This document shows, piece after piece, positions 63,711 to 64,000 of a stretch of 64,000 nt of DNA. Source of the stretch: Phytophthora quininea. Its lineage: Eukaryota > Oomycota > Peronosporomycetes > Peronosporales > Peronosporaceae. Below the pieces are notes generated by a model. It was not told the origin of the DNA, ran no database searches, and worked only from the letters and a program-made list of their open reading frames with translations. Each line of letters begins with the position of its first letter. Positions within the stretch are counted from its first letter, which is position 1. The stretch spans positions 248,001 through 312,000 of the forward strand of contig JAAVTG010000538.1 in NCBI GenBank assembly GCA_011947345.1, read 5' to 3'. A program made the position numbers and the translations under genes.

Positions 63711-64000
63711 GAAGTAAATTGCTCTAGTACAAGCTGCGAAAGCGAAAATGTGACTCAGCACATAACTTATACTCTCTCTTTGTTTTTCGATCTTCCATAC
63801 GAAAGCACACTCAGGAGTCCAATCCTGCATATAATTGGTCATGCTTTCGGCATTTGAATCTCAGGTTTGCGGCATTGCCTCTTGAGAGTTTCAAGATGAG
63901 CTCCATGCCGTGGCGAGAACAAGACCTCAAAGAACTCCAAAGCGCGATTTATTTCCAGCATCCTCAACAGCGCGCTCACTTTGACAGAGAAATTGGGTGG

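Larger units (their letters stand above)
60715..64000 (-). repeat. Inverted duplication, right arm (runs out of the window)
   Basis: Reads as the reverse complement of 38242-40105. It is interrupted at 61307-62707 by the mini LTR element. The last 150 bp match the 3' end of LRR-like copy B (38242-38400) on the minus strand. Confidence 0.9.

Overview
The window is eukaryotic and looks like Phytophthora or a close oomycete. It encodes a secreted protein with an N-terminal signal peptide, an RFLR motif and a downstream EER motif (RXLR class). It also has secreted Kazal-type inhibitors of the extracellular protease inhibitor kind, a secreted jacalin-like lectin, TKL-type kinases, and short GT-AG introns of about 40-85 nt. 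Initiator-like TCATTYC elements lie close to start codons. I cannot name the species from sequence alone.

Layout. Positions 1-12,113 form a compact housekeeping block: the tail of one gene, a two-exon coiled-coil gene, a nucleotidyltransferase of the poly(A)/terminal uridylyl family, diphthine synthase (DPH5), an unrecognised multi-exon gene, a condensation/acyltransferase-like protein and an OSCA/TMEM63-like membrane protein. Positions 12,150-14,450 hold a decayed DDE-type transposase. Positions 14,900-20,240 hold a secreted protein made of eight cysteine-rich modules and a Kazal gene, separated by a 5'-truncated LINE with a 16-bp target-site duplication. A broken ankyrin-repeat gene follows.

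Positions 21,964-31,343 are three almost identical 3.1-kb tandem units plus a partial fourth. Each unit is a mosaic: a trypsin-fold pseudogene, a scrap of an LRR-like family, the 3' end of the cysteine-rich gene, and a Kazal gene split by a LINE fragment. Positions 31,200-40,100 carry a chimeric Kazal gene, LRR-like pseudogenes, a jacalin-like lectin and small secreted proteins built on a GPGPEV...NKS module. From about 38.2 kb and from the right edge back to about 60.7 kb the sequence is a large inverted duplication. Between the arms lie an RXLR remnant, kinase remnants, a glutathione S-transferase, a MITE-like element, a Ngaro-like tyrosine-recombinase retrotransposon (45,158-52,637), a LINE, an intact RXLR effector, an ankyrin remnant, an adjacent pseudokinase and kinase, a Kazal gene and a small secreted protein. 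A 1.4-kb mini LTR element sits in the right arm with a 5-bp target duplication.

Many otherwise good genes carry one-base frame breaks, most of them in C, G or T runs. Consensus errors in homopolymers are as likely as real mutation for those genes. The degenerate copies in the repeat-rich half are real relics. The right half looks like a fast-evolving secretome region shaped by duplication and transposition.
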